A stretch of DNA of 5,954 nucleotides from Thermoplasmata archaeon (GTDB lineage Archaea > Thermoplasmatota > Thermoplasmata > Lutacidiplasmatales > UBA184), in contig JASHPV010000095.1 in NCBI GenBank assembly GCA_030037875.1, positions 1-5,954 on the forward strand, in the 5' to 3' direction. Within the stretch, counting starts at the first letter, position 1; every line of letters starts with the position of its first letter. Shown one piece after another: positions 5,349 through 5,954 of the stretch. A program made the position numbers and the translations under genes. Below the pieces are notes generated by a model that saw only the letters and a list, made by a program, of their open reading frames with translations, did no database searches and was not told where the DNA came from.

Positions 5349-5954
5349 CTACGTGAAGTCCTCTCGCCGGAACAGGAAGTATCCCGCGACCGTCCCGAGG
5401 ACGGCGTAGATGAGCATGATGGCGATCCCTTCCGGGATCGATGCGTTGTAGGTCGTGACGCGAGTGGAGAAACGGCCCATGTGCTCCACCGACGAGGTGA
5501 AGTGGGCGGGGAAGGGCACGGTGAACACGTTCCCGATGATCCCGCTGCCGTAGACGATGCTGAACCACGGTTCGTAGTGGGCGAGCGCCGTCACGACCTC
5601 GTCGATGATCGTGAATCCGAACAGCAGGAGGACGAGGGTCACGATGATCGAGAGCGCCCCGCTCTTGAACATCGAGCTGAACATGAACGTAAATCCGAGG
5701 GCGCCGAGGAGATAGATGAGCGTGAAGCCGACCGAATCCCAGAACTGGATGGGAGGCACTCCGACGTAGTACCACCCGTTGCCCAGGGTGATGAGCGCGT
5801 AGAACAGGATGATGAGCCCCGACCCGAGGAAGGCCGCGATCATCTTGCCGAGGTAGACCGAGGAGCGCCGGACCGGGTGGCCGAACAGGAAGTACCCCGT
5901 CTTGTTCTGGAACTCGCCGGAGATCGCGTCTCCGCCGAAGAGCGCGGCGCAGAG
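5349..5954 (-). CDS. ABC-2 type transporter permease, partial (N-terminus outside window)
   Basis: The minus-strand frame is open from the right window edge to a TAG at 5349-5351, giving the last 201 residues of a membrane protein. The visible start, ALFGGDAISGEFQNKTGYFLFGHPVRRSSVYLGK (residues 4-37), is the typical cytoplasmic coupling region of ABC-2 permeases, where EF/EfqNkTg..F..P..R...y.gK contacts the ATPase. Hydrophobic segments follow at about 40-57, 72-96, 100-122 and 173-194, and the chain ends FLFRREDFT, a usual C-terminus of this family (short charged tail with R/F and E). Such proteins pair with an ATP-binding subunit to export drugs, lipids or other compounds; the ATPase would be expected beyond the right edge. 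The internal ATG at 5843 would remove the coupling region and is not the start. Confidence 0.9.
   Translation of the reverse strand, partial: LCAALFGGDAISGEFQNKTGYFLFGHPVRRSSVYLGKMIAAFLGSGLIILFYALITLGNGWYYVGVPPIQFWDSVGFTLIYLLGALGFTFMFSSMFKSGALSIIVTLVLLLFGFTIIDEVVTALAHYEPWFSIVYGSGIIGNVFTVPFPAHFTSSVEHMGRFSTRVTTYNASIPEGIAIMLIYAVLGTVAGYFLFRREDFT

Overview
The window looks like chromosomal DNA from a GC-rich archaeon. The archaeal signs are a tRNA-Asn gene whose coding sequence is interrupted in the T-loop by a 31-nt intron with a bulge-helix-bulge fold, a TATA-type box close to a GTG start with no Shine-Dalgarno site, and absence of an encoded CCA on either tRNA. A Thermoplasmatota-like origin is a guess from overall character (high GC, many membrane proteins, small winged-helix and zinc-finger proteins); nothing in the window proves it.

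Left part (1-3478, all minus strand): reading 5'->3' on the minus strand there is a 12-TM-type MFS transporter (3478-2252), a 117-nt gap, a polytopic membrane protein with a buried Cys-Cys pair (2134-842), a 37-nt gap, and another polytopic membrane protein (804 to beyond position 1). The last two are likely co-transcribed. A plus-strand winged-helix regulator (3574-3969) diverges from the MFS gene across 95 nt, so it is a candidate regulator of the transporter.

Middle part (3970-4435): tRNA-Asn(GTT) with the T-loop intron, then 15 nt later a tRNA with anticodon CAT (Ile2 or elongator Met). A 243-nt non-coding stretch follows, holding a small hairpin, a perfect 20-bp palindrome and a TATA box.

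Right part (4436-5954): a short plus-strand protein with a CxC...CxxxC zinc-finger pattern, a convergent minus-strand SRPBCC-fold protein, and the C-terminal 201 codons of an ABC-2 type permease that enters from the right edge. No mobile element, CRISPR array or rRNA was seen. The most notable item is the tRNA-Asn intron at position 59/60, for which a nearly complete BHB fold can be drawn by hand.
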